A stretch of 64,000 nt of DNA from SCUB01 sp041918675 (GCA_041918675.1 JAYRVF010000008.1:47066-111065), one strand, 5' to 3'; positions 33,734-42,902 are shown, numbered from the stretch's first letter. The notes: a model not told the origin generated them from the sequence alone. A program made the numbers and translations.

Positions 33734-35215
33734 ATGGCGGGCTTCGTACCGTTCGATCATTTGGAACGCGCACCAAGCGTGAGCGACATGCGCGCGTCGC
33801 TGCGTTCGCAAGGATGCGGCGCCAGCGCGTGCGGTTCGGACGAGACGGCCGGCGACCTGCCGCCGGAAGTCTGGAACCGGATCAAGGATCATCCCTGCTA
33901 TTCGGAAGAAGCGCACCACTATTTCGCGCGAATGCACGTCGCGGTGGCGCCCGCCTGCAACATCCAGTGCAACTACTGCAACCGCAAATACGACTGCGCC
34001 AACGAAAGTCGGCCGGGTGTCGTCTCCGAGCGGCTGACGCCGGAGGAGGCGCTGCGCAAGGTCATCGCGGTCGCCAACGATGTTCCGCAGCTTTCGGTGC
34101 TCGGTATCGCCGGGCCGGGCGATGCCTGCCACGACTGGAAGAGGACACGGGCGACGTTCGATCTCGTGCGGGCGGCGATACCCGATATCAAGCTCTGCAT
34201 CTCGACCAACGGTCTCGCCCTGCCGGAGCGCGTGGACGAACTGGTCGAGATGAATGTCGACCACGTCACCATCACCATCAATATGGTCGATCCCGAAATC
34301 GGCGCGAAGATCTATCCCTGGATCGCGATCGACCGGCGGCGCTACACCGGCGTTGAGGCCTCCCGCCTGCTGCACGAACGGCAGATGCTCGGGCTGGAAA
34401 TGCTGATCGCGCGCGGAATTCTCGTGAAGGTCAATTCGGTGATGATTCCGGGCATCAACGACGAGCACCTCGAAATCGTCAATGCCGAAGTCAAGAAGCG
34501 CGGCGCGTTCCTGCACAACATCATGCCGCTAATCTCCGACCCGGCGCACGGCACACATTTCGGTCTCGTCGGACAGCGCGGGCCGACCCCGGCGGAACTG
34601 ATGCGGCTGCAGGGCGCGTGCGAAAGCGGCACCAAGCTGATGCGCCACTGCCGCCAGTGCCGGGCCGACGCCGTCGGCCTGCTCGGCGAAGATCGTGGTC
34701 AGGAGTTCACGCGCGCGTCTCTGCCGGCGACGGTCGCGTATGAGCCGTCGAAGCGCGAGGACTATCGCCAGCTTGTGGCCAGCGAGCGCGGCGCCTACGC
34801 CGACGCCAAGGCGCGGGCCGATCGCGATCTTGACGCGTCGCTGAATTCCGAATCGATCCTTGTCGCGGTCGCGACCAAGGGCGGAGGGCGGATCAACGAG
34901 CACTTCGGCCATGCCCGGGAGTTCCTTGTCTACGAGGCGTGCGGGAACGGAATCCGATTCGTCGGCCATCGGCGGTCGAGCGACGCCTATTGTCGGGGCG
35001 GGCTTGGCGACGACGCATCGCTCGAGGGAACGATCGCGGCGCTCAAGGGAGTTGAGGCCGTGTTGTGCGCCAAGATCGGCCAATGTCCTCGCGACACGCT
35101 GGCAAAGGCCGGTATCGACGTCAGCGACGAATGGGCCTTCGACTATATCGAGACGGCGATCGCGGAATTCGCCACGCGCCGATTGCGCGCGCCGATGGCC
35201 GCGAAGCGCGCTTGA
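33734..35215 (+). CDS. nifB: FeMo-cofactor biosynthesis radical SAM protein NifB
   Basis: A 493-residue protein. The radical SAM domain has the cluster motif CNIQCNYC (about residues 76-83) and further cysteines (CANES, CHDW) that bind accessory clusters; the HPCYSEEAHHYFARMH segment supplies a conserved cysteine and histidine. Residues from about 375 onward are a NifX/NafY-like domain (ILVAVATKGGGRINEHFGHA) for cofactor handling. NifB makes NifB-co, the 8Fe-9S-C core of FeMo-co. The gene follows nifA under its own sigma-54 promoter and leads an operon with fdxN, nifZ and nifT. GGAG lies seven bases before the start. Confidence 0.97.
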   Translation: MAGFVPFDHLERAPSVSDMRASLRSQGCGASACGSDETAGDLPPEVWNRIKDHPCYSEEAHHYFARMHVAVAPACNIQCNYCNRKYDCANESRPGVVSERLTPEEALRKVIAVANDVPQLSVLGIAGPGDACHDWKRTRATFDLVRAAIPDIKLCISTNGLALPERVDELVEMNVDHVTITINMVDPEIGAKIYPWIAIDRRRYTGVEASRLLHERQMLGLEMLIARGILVKVNSVMIPGINDEHLEIVNAEVKKRGAFLHNIMPLISDPAHGTHFGLVGQRGPTPAELMRLQGACESGTKLMRHCRQCRADAVGLLGEDRGQEFTRASLPATVAYEPSKREDYRQLVASERGAYADAKARADRDLDASLNSESILVAVATKGGGRINEHFGHAREFLVYEACGNGIRFVGHRRSSDAYCRGGLGDDASLEGTIAALKGVEAVLCAKIGQCPRDTLAKAGIDVSDEWAFDYIETAIAEFATRRLRAPMAAKRA

Positions 35216-35247
35216 ACGACGGCTATCTTCAACTGGAGCGACATCAA

Positions 35248-35442
35248 ATGGCCTACAAGATCATCGTTTCACAATGCACCGTCTGCGGTGTGTGCGAGTT
35301 CGATTGTCCGAACGCGGCCATTCGCATGAAGGGCGAGACCTACATCATCGACCCGAAGAAGTGCACGAATTGCGAGGGCCATTATGAAAAGCCGAAATGC
35401 GTCACCCTGTGCCCGGTTCCCAACACCTGCGTGCCGGCCTGA
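35248..35442 (+). CDS. fdxN: 2[4Fe-4S] ferredoxin FdxN-like
   Basis: A 64-residue bacterial-type ferredoxin. The first cluster motif is CTVCGVCEFDCP; the second is CTNCEGHYEKPKCVTLCP, with the insertion typical of nif-linked ferredoxins. It probably donates electrons to NifB or nitrogenase, as known for FdxN downstream of nifB. It lies 32 bases after nifB and is followed by nifZ. GGAG precedes the ATG. Confidence 0.93.
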   Translation: MAYKIIVSQCTVCGVCEFDCPNAAIRMKGETYIIDPKKCTNCEGHYEKPKCVTLCPVPNTCVPA

Positions 35443-35462
35443 TTGACTTGAGGAGACAGACG

Positions 35463-35774
35463 ATGGGTCTGGCGCGCGAGGAAGTCGTGGAGATCCTCGA
35501 CCAGCCGATCTTCCGGCCGGGGGAGAAGGTTCGCGCGCGCAAGCACGTCAAGAACGACGGCACCTATCCGCGACGGGAAATCGGCGAAATTCTGGTGCGC
35601 AAGGGCGACGTCGGCTACGTGCGCGACATCGGAACCTTTTTGCAGCGGTTCTATGTCTATGCCGTCGAATTCGTCGATCGCCAGGCGATCGTCGGCATGC
35701 GCGGCCGGGAATTGACGAGCCTGGACCGCGACGCGGCGGTGCCCGGCGGAATTGCCGTGGGAGAGGACCGATGA
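35463..35774 (+). CDS. nifZ: NifZ
   Basis: A 103-residue protein with the NifZ pattern: FRPGEKVRARKHVKNDGTYP, GEILVRKGDVGYVRDIGTFL and QRFYVYAVEFVDR. NifZ helps mature the second P-cluster of the NifDK protein. The gene has a good ribosome site (GAGGAGA) and ends in an ATGA overlap with nifT, so the pair is translationally coupled. Confidence 0.95.
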   Translation: MGLAREEVVEILDQPIFRPGEKVRARKHVKNDGTYPRREIGEILVRKGDVGYVRDIGTFLQRFYVYAVEFVDRQAIVGMRGRELTSLDRDAAVPGGIAVGEDR

Positions 35775-35980
35775 AGGTGATGATCCGCCGGACCGACAAG
35801 GGACTCTCGGTCTATGCGCCCAAGAAGGACCTCGAGGAGCCCGTCGTCGCGCGGGAGAAGGAAGAGGTCTGGGGCGGGTGGATCAGGTTGAAGAACGGCT
35901 GGATTCTCGGCTTGCCGGAGATGCCCGCCGACACGCGCCTGCCGGTCACGATCGAAGCCAAGAGGATCGACAAGGCCTGA
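35771..35980 (+). CDS. nifT: NifT/FixU
   Basis: A 69-residue protein starting MKVMIRRTDKGLSVYAPKKD and ending TIEAKRIDKA, the usual NifT/FixU form, with WGGWIRLKNGW in the centre. Its role is not established; it accompanies nifB or nifK in most diazotrophs. It overlaps nifZ by four bases and converges with the ferritin-like gene 15 bases away. Confidence 0.93.
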   Translation: MKVMIRRTDKGLSVYAPKKDLEEPVVAREKEEVWGGWIRLKNGWILGLPEMPADTRLPVTIEAKRIDKA

Positions 35981-35995
35981 CACGCGGCGATGACT

Positions 35996-36496
35996 TCACC
36001 GCTTGGTGACTTTCGCCGGCGCGTCGGGCGGGAGCGGTTTGCCCGCGCGTTGCGCGGCGATCCATTTGCCGAGTTCGGCGACATGCTCGGTTTCCTCGGC
36101 GACGAACTCCCCGGCAAGCGCGAGTATTTCCGGATCGTCGGTCGTATCGAAGACGCGCTGGTAGAAGGCGAGGCCGGCGGTCTCGGCCTCGAGCGCGACG
36201 CGGAGCGCCTCGTCGCGGCCGATCATCGGATCGGCGCTCCAGATCGCGGCCGCTTCGGGGCTTTCGAGATTGGGCCAGATGAATTCATCGATCGCGAGCG
36301 CCGGAATCTCGCGAAAGCCGGCGCGTGCGCGGGCTTCGGCCAGATGCATGGTCGAATAGTCGGACAGGCGACGAAAAAGCTTGCCGACCTCGTGATTGCC
36401 GAAAGCCTCCATGGCGTCGGCGAGCTCGCCGAAGCGTAGCGCCGCTTCCTGTTCAAGCTGAATGGCGTAAGCGAGAAATTCCTCGACGTTCTTCAT
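35996..36496 (-). CDS. Ferritin-like (rubrerythrin-fold) protein of the nif region
   Basis: A 166-residue four-helix protein. Helix 1 has LEQEAALRFGELAD, helix 2 STMHLAEARARAG, helix 3 EALRVALEAETAGLAFYQRVF and helix 4 FVAEETEHVAELGKWI. The glutamates and E-x-x-H pairs form a carboxylate-bridged di-iron site of the rubrerythrin class. It follows the 2Fe-2S ferredoxin gene by 46 bases on the minus strand, under a sigma-54 promoter, so it should be made only during nitrogen fixation. Iron storage, peroxide removal or oxygen protection of nitrogenase are plausible roles, all inferred. Confidence 0.82.
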   Translation of the reverse strand: MKNVEEFLAYAIQLEQEAALRFGELADAMEAFGNHEVGKLFRRLSDYSTMHLAEARARAGFREIPALAIDEFIWPNLESPEAAAIWSADPMIGRDEALRVALEAETAGLAFYQRVFDTTDDPEILALAGEFVAEETEHVAELGKWIAAQRAGKPLPPDAPAKVTKR

Positions 36497-36542
36497 TTGC
36501 CGTCTGTCCCGATCAAGGGTGGTCGGACGCGCGGAGCGGACG

Positions 36543-36911
36543 TCAACTCGCGCCGCCGGGCGTGCCACTGAATTTGACCAGGATGTCCTGGTCACGAATG
36601 ATGGTTTGGCAGGCCAGGCGATAGCGCGGCATCACGTCGTTGTTCTCGGCCGCGTGAAGCTCCTCGTTGGTGATCCGGCCAAGCGACTTCAACAAGCCCT
36701 TCTCCTTGTCGGTCAGCATCGATCCCATCGTCTTGCCGGTCAGTGTCACGATCTCGACAAGACAGGAGCCGCATTCGCCGTCCTTGCATTCGAATGGAAT
36801 TGGAATCTTGTGCGCCAGCGCCACTGAAAGAATGGTGCCGCGATCGCCGGCGACGGCATAGATCGTGATGTCCTTGTGGTTCAGCGGCGATGAGAATGTG
36901 ACGTTTGGCAT
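36543..36911 (-). CDS. Nif-associated [2Fe-2S] ferredoxin (FdxD-like)
   Basis: A 122-residue plant-type ferredoxin. The cluster ligands are ECKDGECGSC (C-x4-C-x2-C) and a distal cysteine in RYRLACQ. A C-terminal extension follows the usual fold (ITNEELHAAENNDVMP lies between the ligands). Similar genes opposite or near nifH, named fdxD in Rhodobacter, support nitrogenase at raised oxygen. The start at 36911 has GGGGAA upstream. A sigma-54 promoter on the minus strand precedes it at 36973-36958. Confidence 0.85.
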   Translation of the reverse strand: MPNVTFSSPLNHKDITIYAVAGDRGTILSVALAHKIPIPFECKDGECGSCLVEIVTLTGKTMGSMLTDKEKGLLKSLGRITNEELHAAENNDVMPRYRLACQTIIRDQDILVKFSGTPGGAS

Positions 36912-36957
36912 CCATATTCCCCAATGCATGTGACGATAGCGATCGCGGAAGAGATGG

Positions 36958-36973
36958 AGCAAGAAGCATACCA
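36958..36973 (-). promoter_or_regulatory. Sigma-54 promoter of the ferredoxin/ferritin-like operon
   Basis: On the minus strand TGGTATGCTTCTTGCT has GG and GC ten bases apart, with a perfect -12 box. The -24 box is TGGTAT, as in the fixA promoter. It is 46 bases upstream of the ferredoxin start and reads away from nifH. Confidence 0.78.
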
Positions 36974-37110
36974 GCGGCGCGAATGGCGACCTCGGCCATG
37001 ACGAAACGACGCGCGAGCAATTTTCGGCGGTTGCGTGGATGGAATCGGTCGGCTGGCGCGTGCGATCGATCCGGAGCGGGAATGTTCGCCACGGTGGCTT
37101 TGTCGGTCAT

Positions 37111-37126
37111 TGTCGCATTTCGCACA
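37111..37126. promoter_or_regulatory. NifA upstream activator site shared by nifH and the divergent ferredoxin
   Basis: TGTCGCATTTCGCACA fits TGT-N10-ACA. It is 100 bases from the nifH -24 box and 137 bases from the -24 box of the divergent promoter, and no second site was found in 36974-37226, so it probably drives both. Confidence 0.85.
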
Positions 37127-37226
37127 ATGCGCGCGGGAGGGTGAGCGCGCGCCGTGGGTTCCCCGCGTCATCCAAACAACTGAAATCACGTTGCTTTGCT
37201 TGCGTCGGCGAATGACCGCGCCGAGT

Positions 37227-37242
37227 TGGCACGGCCGTTGCT
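37227..37242 (+). promoter_or_regulatory. Sigma-54 promoter of nifHDK
   Basis: TGGCACGGCCGTTGCT is a perfect -24/-12 match with the canonical spacing. It lies 64 bases before the nifH start. Confidence 0.93.
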
Positions 37243-37306
37243 CTTCCAATGCCGTGGCGCCGACGGGCATCGCCCGTCCGTTAAACGGATTCAGAAGAGG
37301 ACTACC

Positions 37307-38194
37307 ATGGGCAAGCTTCGTCAAATCGCCTTCTACGGCAAGGGCGGCATCGGCAAGTCGACGACCTCGCAGAATACTCTCGCCGCGCTGGTTGAGCTTG
37401 GACAACGGATTCTGATCGTCGGATGCGATCCGAAGGCCGACTCCACCCGCCTGATCCTCAACGCCAAGATGCAGGACACGGTGTTGCATCTCGCGGCCGA
37501 GGCCGGTTCGGTCGAGGACCTCGAGATCGAGGAAGTCGTCAAGCTCGGCTACAAGGGCATCAAGTGCACCGAGTCCGGCGGGCCCGAGCCCGGCGTCGGC
37601 TGCGCCGGCCGGGGCGTGATCACCGCCATCAACTTCCTCGAGGAAAATGGCGCCTATGACGATGTCGACTACGTCTCCTACGACGTTCTCGGCGACGTGG
37701 TGTGCGGCGGCTTCGCGATGCCGATCCGCGAGAACAAGGCGCAGGAAATCTACATCGTCATGTCCGGCGAGATGATGGCGCTCTACGCCGCCAACAATAT
37801 CGCCAAGGGCATTCTCAAATACGCGCATTCCGGCGGCGTCCGGCTCGGCGGCCTCATCTGCAACGAGCGCAAGACCGACAAGGAACTCGAGCTCGCCGAA
37901 GCGCTGGCGGCGCGCCTGGGCTGCAAGCTGATCCACTTCGTCCCGCGCGACAACATCGTCCAGCATGCCGAGCTGCGCCGGCAGACGGTGCTGCAATACG
38001 CGCCGGAGTCCGCGCAGGCGAACGAATACCGGGAGCTGGCGCGCAAGATCCACGAGAACTCCGGCAGGGGCGTCGTTCCCACCCCGATCTCGATGGACGA
38101 ACTCGAGCAGATGCTGCTCGACTTCGGCATCATGAAGACCGAGGAGCAGCAGCTCGCCGAATTGCAGGCCAAGGAGGCCGCGCTCGCATCCTGA
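37307..38194 (+). CDS. nifH: Nitrogenase iron protein (dinitrogenase reductase)
   Basis: A 295-residue homodimer subunit that passes electrons to NifDK with ATP hydrolysis. The P-loop is GKGGIGKST (residues 11-19). Cluster ligands are C99 (GVGCAGRG) and C133 (DVVCGGFAMP). R102 in CAGRGVIT is the arginine that DraT ADP-ribosylates, and the window has draT and draG. The C-terminus ends in a short Lys/Glu/Ala tail. GAGGA precedes the ATG. It leads the nifHDK operon. Confidence 0.98.
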   Translation: MGKLRQIAFYGKGGIGKSTTSQNTLAALVELGQRILIVGCDPKADSTRLILNAKMQDTVLHLAAEAGSVEDLEIEEVVKLGYKGIKCTESGGPEPGVGCAGRGVITAINFLEENGAYDDVDYVSYDVLGDVVCGGFAMPIRENKAQEIYIVMSGEMMALYAANNIAKGILKYAHSGGVRLGGLICNERKTDKELELAEALAARLGCKLIHFVPRDNIVQHAELRRQTVLQYAPESAQANEYRELARKIHENSGRGVVPTPISMDELEQMLLDFGIMKTEEQQLAELQAKEAALAS

Positions 38195-38266
38195 CGCAAG
38201 AGACGGATCCGACGCCTGGTCGTCGGGTTCGTTCCGCTCGGACACGTCAATGAAGGAACCTAGGTC

Positions 38267-39790
38267 ATGGGAAGCGACTACAACAACGACGCCGAGTTTC
38301 ACGAAAATCTGATCGCGGAGGTGCTGAGCGCCTATCCCGACAAATTCGCCAAGCGCCGGCGCAAGCATCTCGCGATCGCCAAGCCCAATTCCGAGGCGGA
38401 GAGCGAGCCCGGCGAGGGCGGGTCGACCGAGTGCGACGTCAAGTCGAACATCAAGTCGATCCCGGGCGTGATGACCATTCGCGGCTGCGCCTATGCCGGC
38501 TCGAAGGGCGTGGTGTGGGGTCCGGTCAAGGACATGGTCCACATCAGCCACGGGCCGGTCGGCTGCGGGCATTATTCGTGGTCGCAGCGACGCAACTACT
38601 ACATCGGCTCGACCGGCGTCGACTCATTCGTCACCATGCAGATCACCTCCGACTTCCAGGAAAAGGACGTCGTCTTCGGCGGCGACAAGAAGCTGGAGCG
38701 CATCATCGACGAGATCAACGTGCTGTTCCCGCTCGCGGCCGGGATCACCGTCCAGTCGGAATGCCCGATCGGGCTGATCGGCGACGACATCGAGGCGGTC
38801 TCGAAGAAGAAGACGAAGGAGCACGGCAAGACCATTGTGCCGGTGCGCTGCGAGGGATTCCGCGGCGTATCGCAGTCGCTCGGCCACCACATCGCGAACG
38901 ACGCGGTGCGCGACTGGGTGTTCGACAACAAGGGCGGCGCCGAGGTCGTCGAAAGGGAATTCACGACCACGCCCTACGATGTCAACGTCATCGGCGATTA
39001 CAACATCGGCGGCGACGCCTGGGCCTCGCGCATCCTGCTCGAGGAAATCGGCCTGCGCGTGATCGGCAATTGGTCGGGCGACGCTACGCTCGGGGAGATC
39101 GAACGTGCGCCCAAGGCCAAGCTGAATCTCATCCATTGCTACCGGTCGATGAACTACATCTGCCGGCACATGGAGGAGAAATACGGCGTCGCCTGGCTGG
39201 AATACAACTTCTTCGGTCCCTCGCAGATCGCCGCGTCGCTGCGCAAGATCGCGAAGCATTTCGGGCCCGAGATCGAGGAGAAGGCCGAGGCGGTGATCGC
39301 CAAGTACCAACCCCTGGTCGACGCGATCCTCGCCAAGTACCGGCCTCGGCTCGAGGGCAAGAAAGTCATGCTCTATGTCGGCGGTCTGAGGCCGCGCCAC
39401 GTGATCACCGCCTATGAGGATTTGGGCATGGAGATCAGCGGTACCGGGTACGAGTTCGGACACAACGACGACTATCAGCGCACCGGCCATTACGTGAAGG
39501 ACGGCACGCTGATCTACGACGATGTGACCGGCTACGAACTCGAGAAGTTCGTCGAGAAGATCCGGCCCGATCTCGTCGGTTCCGGCATCAAGGAAAAGTA
39601 CCCGGTCCAGAAGATGGGCATTCCGTTCCGCCAGATGCACTCGTGGGACTATTCGGGTCCGTATCACGGCTATGACGGCTTCGCGATTTTCGCTCGCGAT
39701 ATGGACCTCGCGATCAACAATCCGGTCTGGGGCCTGTTCGATCCGCCCTGGAAGAAGGACGACACGCGGCTGCTGCAGGCGGCGGAATAG
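38267..39790 (+). CDS. nifD: Nitrogenase MoFe protein alpha chain
   Basis: A 507-residue subunit. P-cluster cysteines occur in IRGCAYAGS, GPVGCGHYSW and QSECPIGLIGDD; the FeMo-co ligands are the cysteine in IHCYRSMNYI and the histidine in QMHSWDYSGPYHGYDG. RCEGFRGVSQSLGHH holds the histidine and glutamine near the cofactor. The sequence is a molybdenum NifD, not VnfD or AnfD. It lies 72 bases after nifH; AAGGA precedes the ATG. Confidence 0.98.
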   Translation: MGSDYNNDAEFHENLIAEVLSAYPDKFAKRRRKHLAIAKPNSEAESEPGEGGSTECDVKSNIKSIPGVMTIRGCAYAGSKGVVWGPVKDMVHISHGPVGCGHYSWSQRRNYYIGSTGVDSFVTMQITSDFQEKDVVFGGDKKLERIIDEINVLFPLAAGITVQSECPIGLIGDDIEAVSKKKTKEHGKTIVPVRCEGFRGVSQSLGHHIANDAVRDWVFDNKGGAEVVEREFTTTPYDVNVIGDYNIGGDAWASRILLEEIGLRVIGNWSGDATLGEIERAPKAKLNLIHCYRSMNYICRHMEEKYGVAWLEYNFFGPSQIAASLRKIAKHFGPEIEEKAEAVIAKYQPLVDAILAKYRPRLEGKKVMLYVGGLRPRHVITAYEDLGMEISGTGYEFGHNDDYQRTGHYVKDGTLIYDDVTGYELEKFVEKIRPDLVGSGIKEKYPVQKMGIPFRQMHSWDYSGPYHGYDGFAIFARDMDLAINNPVWGLFDPPWKKDDTRLLQAAE

Positions 39791-39831
39791 GCCGCGCGGC
39801 CGAGTCAGCAAGAAACTCAGGAGAGATCGCG

Positions 39832-41370
39832 ATGCCTCAATCCGCAGAACGTGTGCTCGATCACGTACCGCTGTTCCAGGAGCCGGAATACCGCGAGATG
39901 CTCGCTCGCAAGCGCGAGCAGTTCGAATGCCACGTGCCCGAGGGCAAGGTGGCCGAGCAGGCCGAATTCACCAAGGGGTGGGAATATCGCGAAAAGAACT
40001 TCGCGCGCCAATCCTTGGTGGTCAATCCGGCCAAAGCCTGCCAGCCGCTCGGCGCCGTGTTCGCGGCCGCCGGCTTCGAGAAGACGATGTCGTTCGTGCA
40101 CGGCAGTCAGGGTTGCGTCGCCTACTACCGGTCGCATCTGTCGCGTCATTTCAAGGAGCCTGCCTCGGCCGTGTCGTCCTCGATGACCGAGGACGCGGCC
40201 GTCTTCGGCGGCCTCAACAACATGGTCGACGGTCTCGCCAACACCCATGCGCTGTACGAGCCGGCCATGATCGCGGTGTCGACGACCTGCATGGCCGAGG
40301 TCATCGGCGACGATCTTCACGCCTTCATCCAGACGGCGAAGGAGAAAGGGTCGGTTCCGAAGGAATTCGACGTTCCCTTCGCGCACACGCCGGCGTTCGT
40401 CGGCAGTCACGTCGACGGCTACGACAACATGATCAAGGGCGTGCTGGAGCATTTCTGGAAGGACAAGGCCCGCGCGCCGAACGCCTCCATCAATGTCATT
40501 CCGGGGTTCGACGGATTCTGCGTCGGCAACAACCGGGAGCTCAAGCGCATGCTCGATCTCATGGGCATCGCGCACACGATCCTGTCGGATGCGTCGGACC
40601 AATTCGACACGCCATCCGACGGCAAGTTCCGCATGTACGCCGGCGGGACCTCGTTGCGGGATCTCGCCGGCGCGCTGAACGCCAAGGCCACGATTTCGCT
40701 TCAGAACTGGTGCACGCGAAAATCGCTCGAATTCGCCGCGGAAATGGGGCAGCAGGTCGCCTCGTTTCACTACCCGCTTGGCGTGGGCGCGACCGACGAG
40801 CTCTTGCTCAAGCTGTCGGAATTGAGCGGCGCGGAGGTTCCCGACGCGTTGACGCTCGAGCGCGGCCGGCTCGTCGACGCCATGGCCGACAGCCAAGCCT
40901 ATATGCACGGCAAGAAATACGCGATCTTCGGCGACCCGGATTTCGTTCACGCGATGGCGCGCTTCGTCATGGAGACCGGCGGCGAACCGACGCATTGTCT
41001 CGCCACCAACGGCACCAAGGCCTGGGACGAGGAAATGCGGGCGTTGCTGGCCTCCTCGCCGTTCGGCCGTGACGGAAAGGTATGGGCGGGCAAGGACCTC
41101 TGGCACCTGCGCTCGTTGTTGTTCACCGAGCCGGTCGATTTCCTGATCGGCAGCTCCTACGGCAAATACCTCGAGCGGGACACGGGCACGCCGTTGATCC
41201 GGCTGACCTTCCCGATCTTCGATCGGCATCATCATCACCGCTTCCCGCTATGGGGCTATCAGGGCGGACTTCGTTTGCTGACGACGATCCTCGACAAGAT
41301 CTTCGACAAGCTCGACGCGGAGGCCAGCGCGATCGCCAAGACCGACTACTCATTCGAACTGACGCGCTAG
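39832..41370 (+). CDS. nifK: Nitrogenase MoFe protein beta chain
   Basis: A 512-residue subunit with the N-terminal extension seen in typical NifK. P-cluster ligands are the cysteines in AKACQPLGA, HGSQGCVAYYRSH and STTCMAEVIGDD, with the serine near the second cluster site in SSSMTEDAAVFGG. GGTSLRDLAGALN and FPIFDRHHHHRFP are typical NifK blocks. It forms the alpha2-beta2 tetramer with NifD. GGAGAG precedes the start and the next gene is nifE after 44 bases. Confidence 0.98.
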   Translation: MPQSAERVLDHVPLFQEPEYREMLARKREQFECHVPEGKVAEQAEFTKGWEYREKNFARQSLVVNPAKACQPLGAVFAAAGFEKTMSFVHGSQGCVAYYRSHLSRHFKEPASAVSSSMTEDAAVFGGLNNMVDGLANTHALYEPAMIAVSTTCMAEVIGDDLHAFIQTAKEKGSVPKEFDVPFAHTPAFVGSHVDGYDNMIKGVLEHFWKDKARAPNASINVIPGFDGFCVGNNRELKRMLDLMGIAHTILSDASDQFDTPSDGKFRMYAGGTSLRDLAGALNAKATISLQNWCTRKSLEFAAEMGQQVASFHYPLGVGATDELLLKLSELSGAEVPDALTLERGRLVDAMADSQAYMHGKKYAIFGDPDFVHAMARFVMETGGEPTHCLATNGTKAWDEEMRALLASSPFGRDGKVWAGKDLWHLRSLLFTEPVDFLIGSSYGKYLERDTGTPLIRLTFPIFDRHHHHRFPLWGYQGGLRLLTTILDKIFDKLDAEASAIAKTDYSFELTR

Positions 41371-41414
41371 AAGCACCGAGTCCAACCATGTGATCGCCGC
41401 GGGCGGAGACAACG

Positions 41415-42902
41415 ATGTTGAAGGAGAAGATCCAGCACGTCTTCGAGGAGCCCGCCTGCGGCATCAACCAGGCCAAGTCGACCAAGGAGCGGCGTCAGGG
41501 GTGTTCGAAACCCCTCACGCCGGGCGCGGCCGCCGGCGGGTGCGCGTTCGACGGCGCCAAGATCGCGCTTCAGCCGGTCACCGACGTCGCCCATCTGATC
41601 CATGGGCCGCTCGCATGCGAGGGCAACTCGTGGGACAATCGCGGTTCGGCGTCGTCGGGGCCGCTGCTGTGGCGGACGAGCTTCACGACCGACCTTTCCG
41701 AGCTCGATATCGTGATGGGGAAGGGGGAGCGCCGGCTCTACCAGGCGATCCGGGAGGTCGCGACCAAACACGCTCCGGCGGCGATCTTCGTCTATTCGAC
41801 CTGTGTCACCGCGCTTGTGGGCGATGACATCAACGCGGTTTGCAAGCACGCGGCGGAGAAGTGCGGCCTGCCGGTCATTCCCGTCAACGCGCCCGGCTTC
41901 GTGGGTTCGAAGAATCTCGGCAACAAGCTCGCGGGCGAAGCGCTGTTCGATCACGTCATCGGCACCGCGACGCCCGACGACGCCTGCCCCATGGACATCA
42001 ACGTGCTCGGCGAATTCAACCTGTCGGGCGAGTTCTGGCAGGTGAAGCCTTTGTTCGAGCATCTCGGCGTGCGCGTTCGGGCGAGCATACCCGGAGACGC
42101 GCGGTACCGAGACATCGCGGCGGCGCACACGGCGCGCGTCAACATGGTCGTATGCTCGACCGCGCTCGTAACCCTGGCGCGCAAGATGAGCGAGCGTTGG
42201 GGCATCCCCTATTTCGAGGGGTCCTTCTACGGAATCGGCGATACGTCGGACGCGCTCCGGCAAGTCGCGCGCCTGCTGGTCGCGCGCGGCGCCGATTCCG
42301 CGCTGGTCGATCGTGCCGAGGAACTGATCGCGACGGAGGAAGACCGCGCGTGGCGGCGGCTGGCGCCGTTCAGAGAGCGATTGCGCGGAAAGCGCGTGCT
42401 CCTGAATACGGGCGGCGTGAAATCCTGGTCCGTGGTGTCGGCGCTGATGGAAATCGGCATGGAGATCGTCGGCACATCGGTCAAGAAATCGACGCCCGAG
42501 GACAAGGAGAAGATCAAGCGGCTAATGAAGGACGATCCGCACATGTTCGAATCGCTCGCGCCGCGCGACATCTACCGCATGCTCTCGGACGGCGAGGCGG
42601 ACATCATGCTGTCCGGCGGGCGAACGCAGTTCATCGCGTTGAAGGCGCGCGTGCCCTGGCTCGATATCAACCAGGAGCGTCACCTTCCTTACGCCGGTTA
42701 CGAGGGCATGGTGACGCTCGTCGAGCAGATCGACCGGGCGCTTCACAATCCCGTCTGGAAGGCGGTTCGGTCGCCCCCGCCATGGCGGCGCGATGGACAA
42801 TTGTCCCCGGCGACGCCTAACGAAATCGGCGATGCTGGCTTCGTCGCGCGGTCGCGCCGAAAGTTCGCCGGAACGGACGTCAATGACATGGTGGAGTGCT
42901 AG
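41415..42902 (+). CDS. nifE: FeMo-cofactor scaffold NifE
   Basis: A 495-residue NifD paralogue. P-cluster-like cysteines are in CAFDGAKIALQ, LACEGNSWDNRGS and YSTCVTALVGDDI. The cofactor-proximal histidine of NifD is replaced, as usual for NifE (WLDINQERHLPYAGYEG). With NifN it forms the scaffold where NifB-co is matured with molybdenum and homocitrate. The C-terminus carries about 40 residues beyond the core that are less conserved. The nifN start follows five bases after the stop. Confidence 0.97.
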   Translation: MLKEKIQHVFEEPACGINQAKSTKERRQGCSKPLTPGAAAGGCAFDGAKIALQPVTDVAHLIHGPLACEGNSWDNRGSASSGPLLWRTSFTTDLSELDIVMGKGERRLYQAIREVATKHAPAAIFVYSTCVTALVGDDINAVCKHAAEKCGLPVIPVNAPGFVGSKNLGNKLAGEALFDHVIGTATPDDACPMDINVLGEFNLSGEFWQVKPLFEHLGVRVRASIPGDARYRDIAAAHTARVNMVVCSTALVTLARKMSERWGIPYFEGSFYGIGDTSDALRQVARLLVARGADSALVDRAEELIATEEDRAWRRLAPFRERLRGKRVLLNTGGVKSWSVVSALMEIGMEIVGTSVKKSTPEDKEKIKRLMKDDPHMFESLAPRDIYRMLSDGEADIMLSGGRTQFIALKARVPWLDINQERHLPYAGYEGMVTLVEQIDRALHNPVWKAVRSPPPWRRDGQLSPATPNEIGDAGFVARSRRKFAGTDVNDMVEC

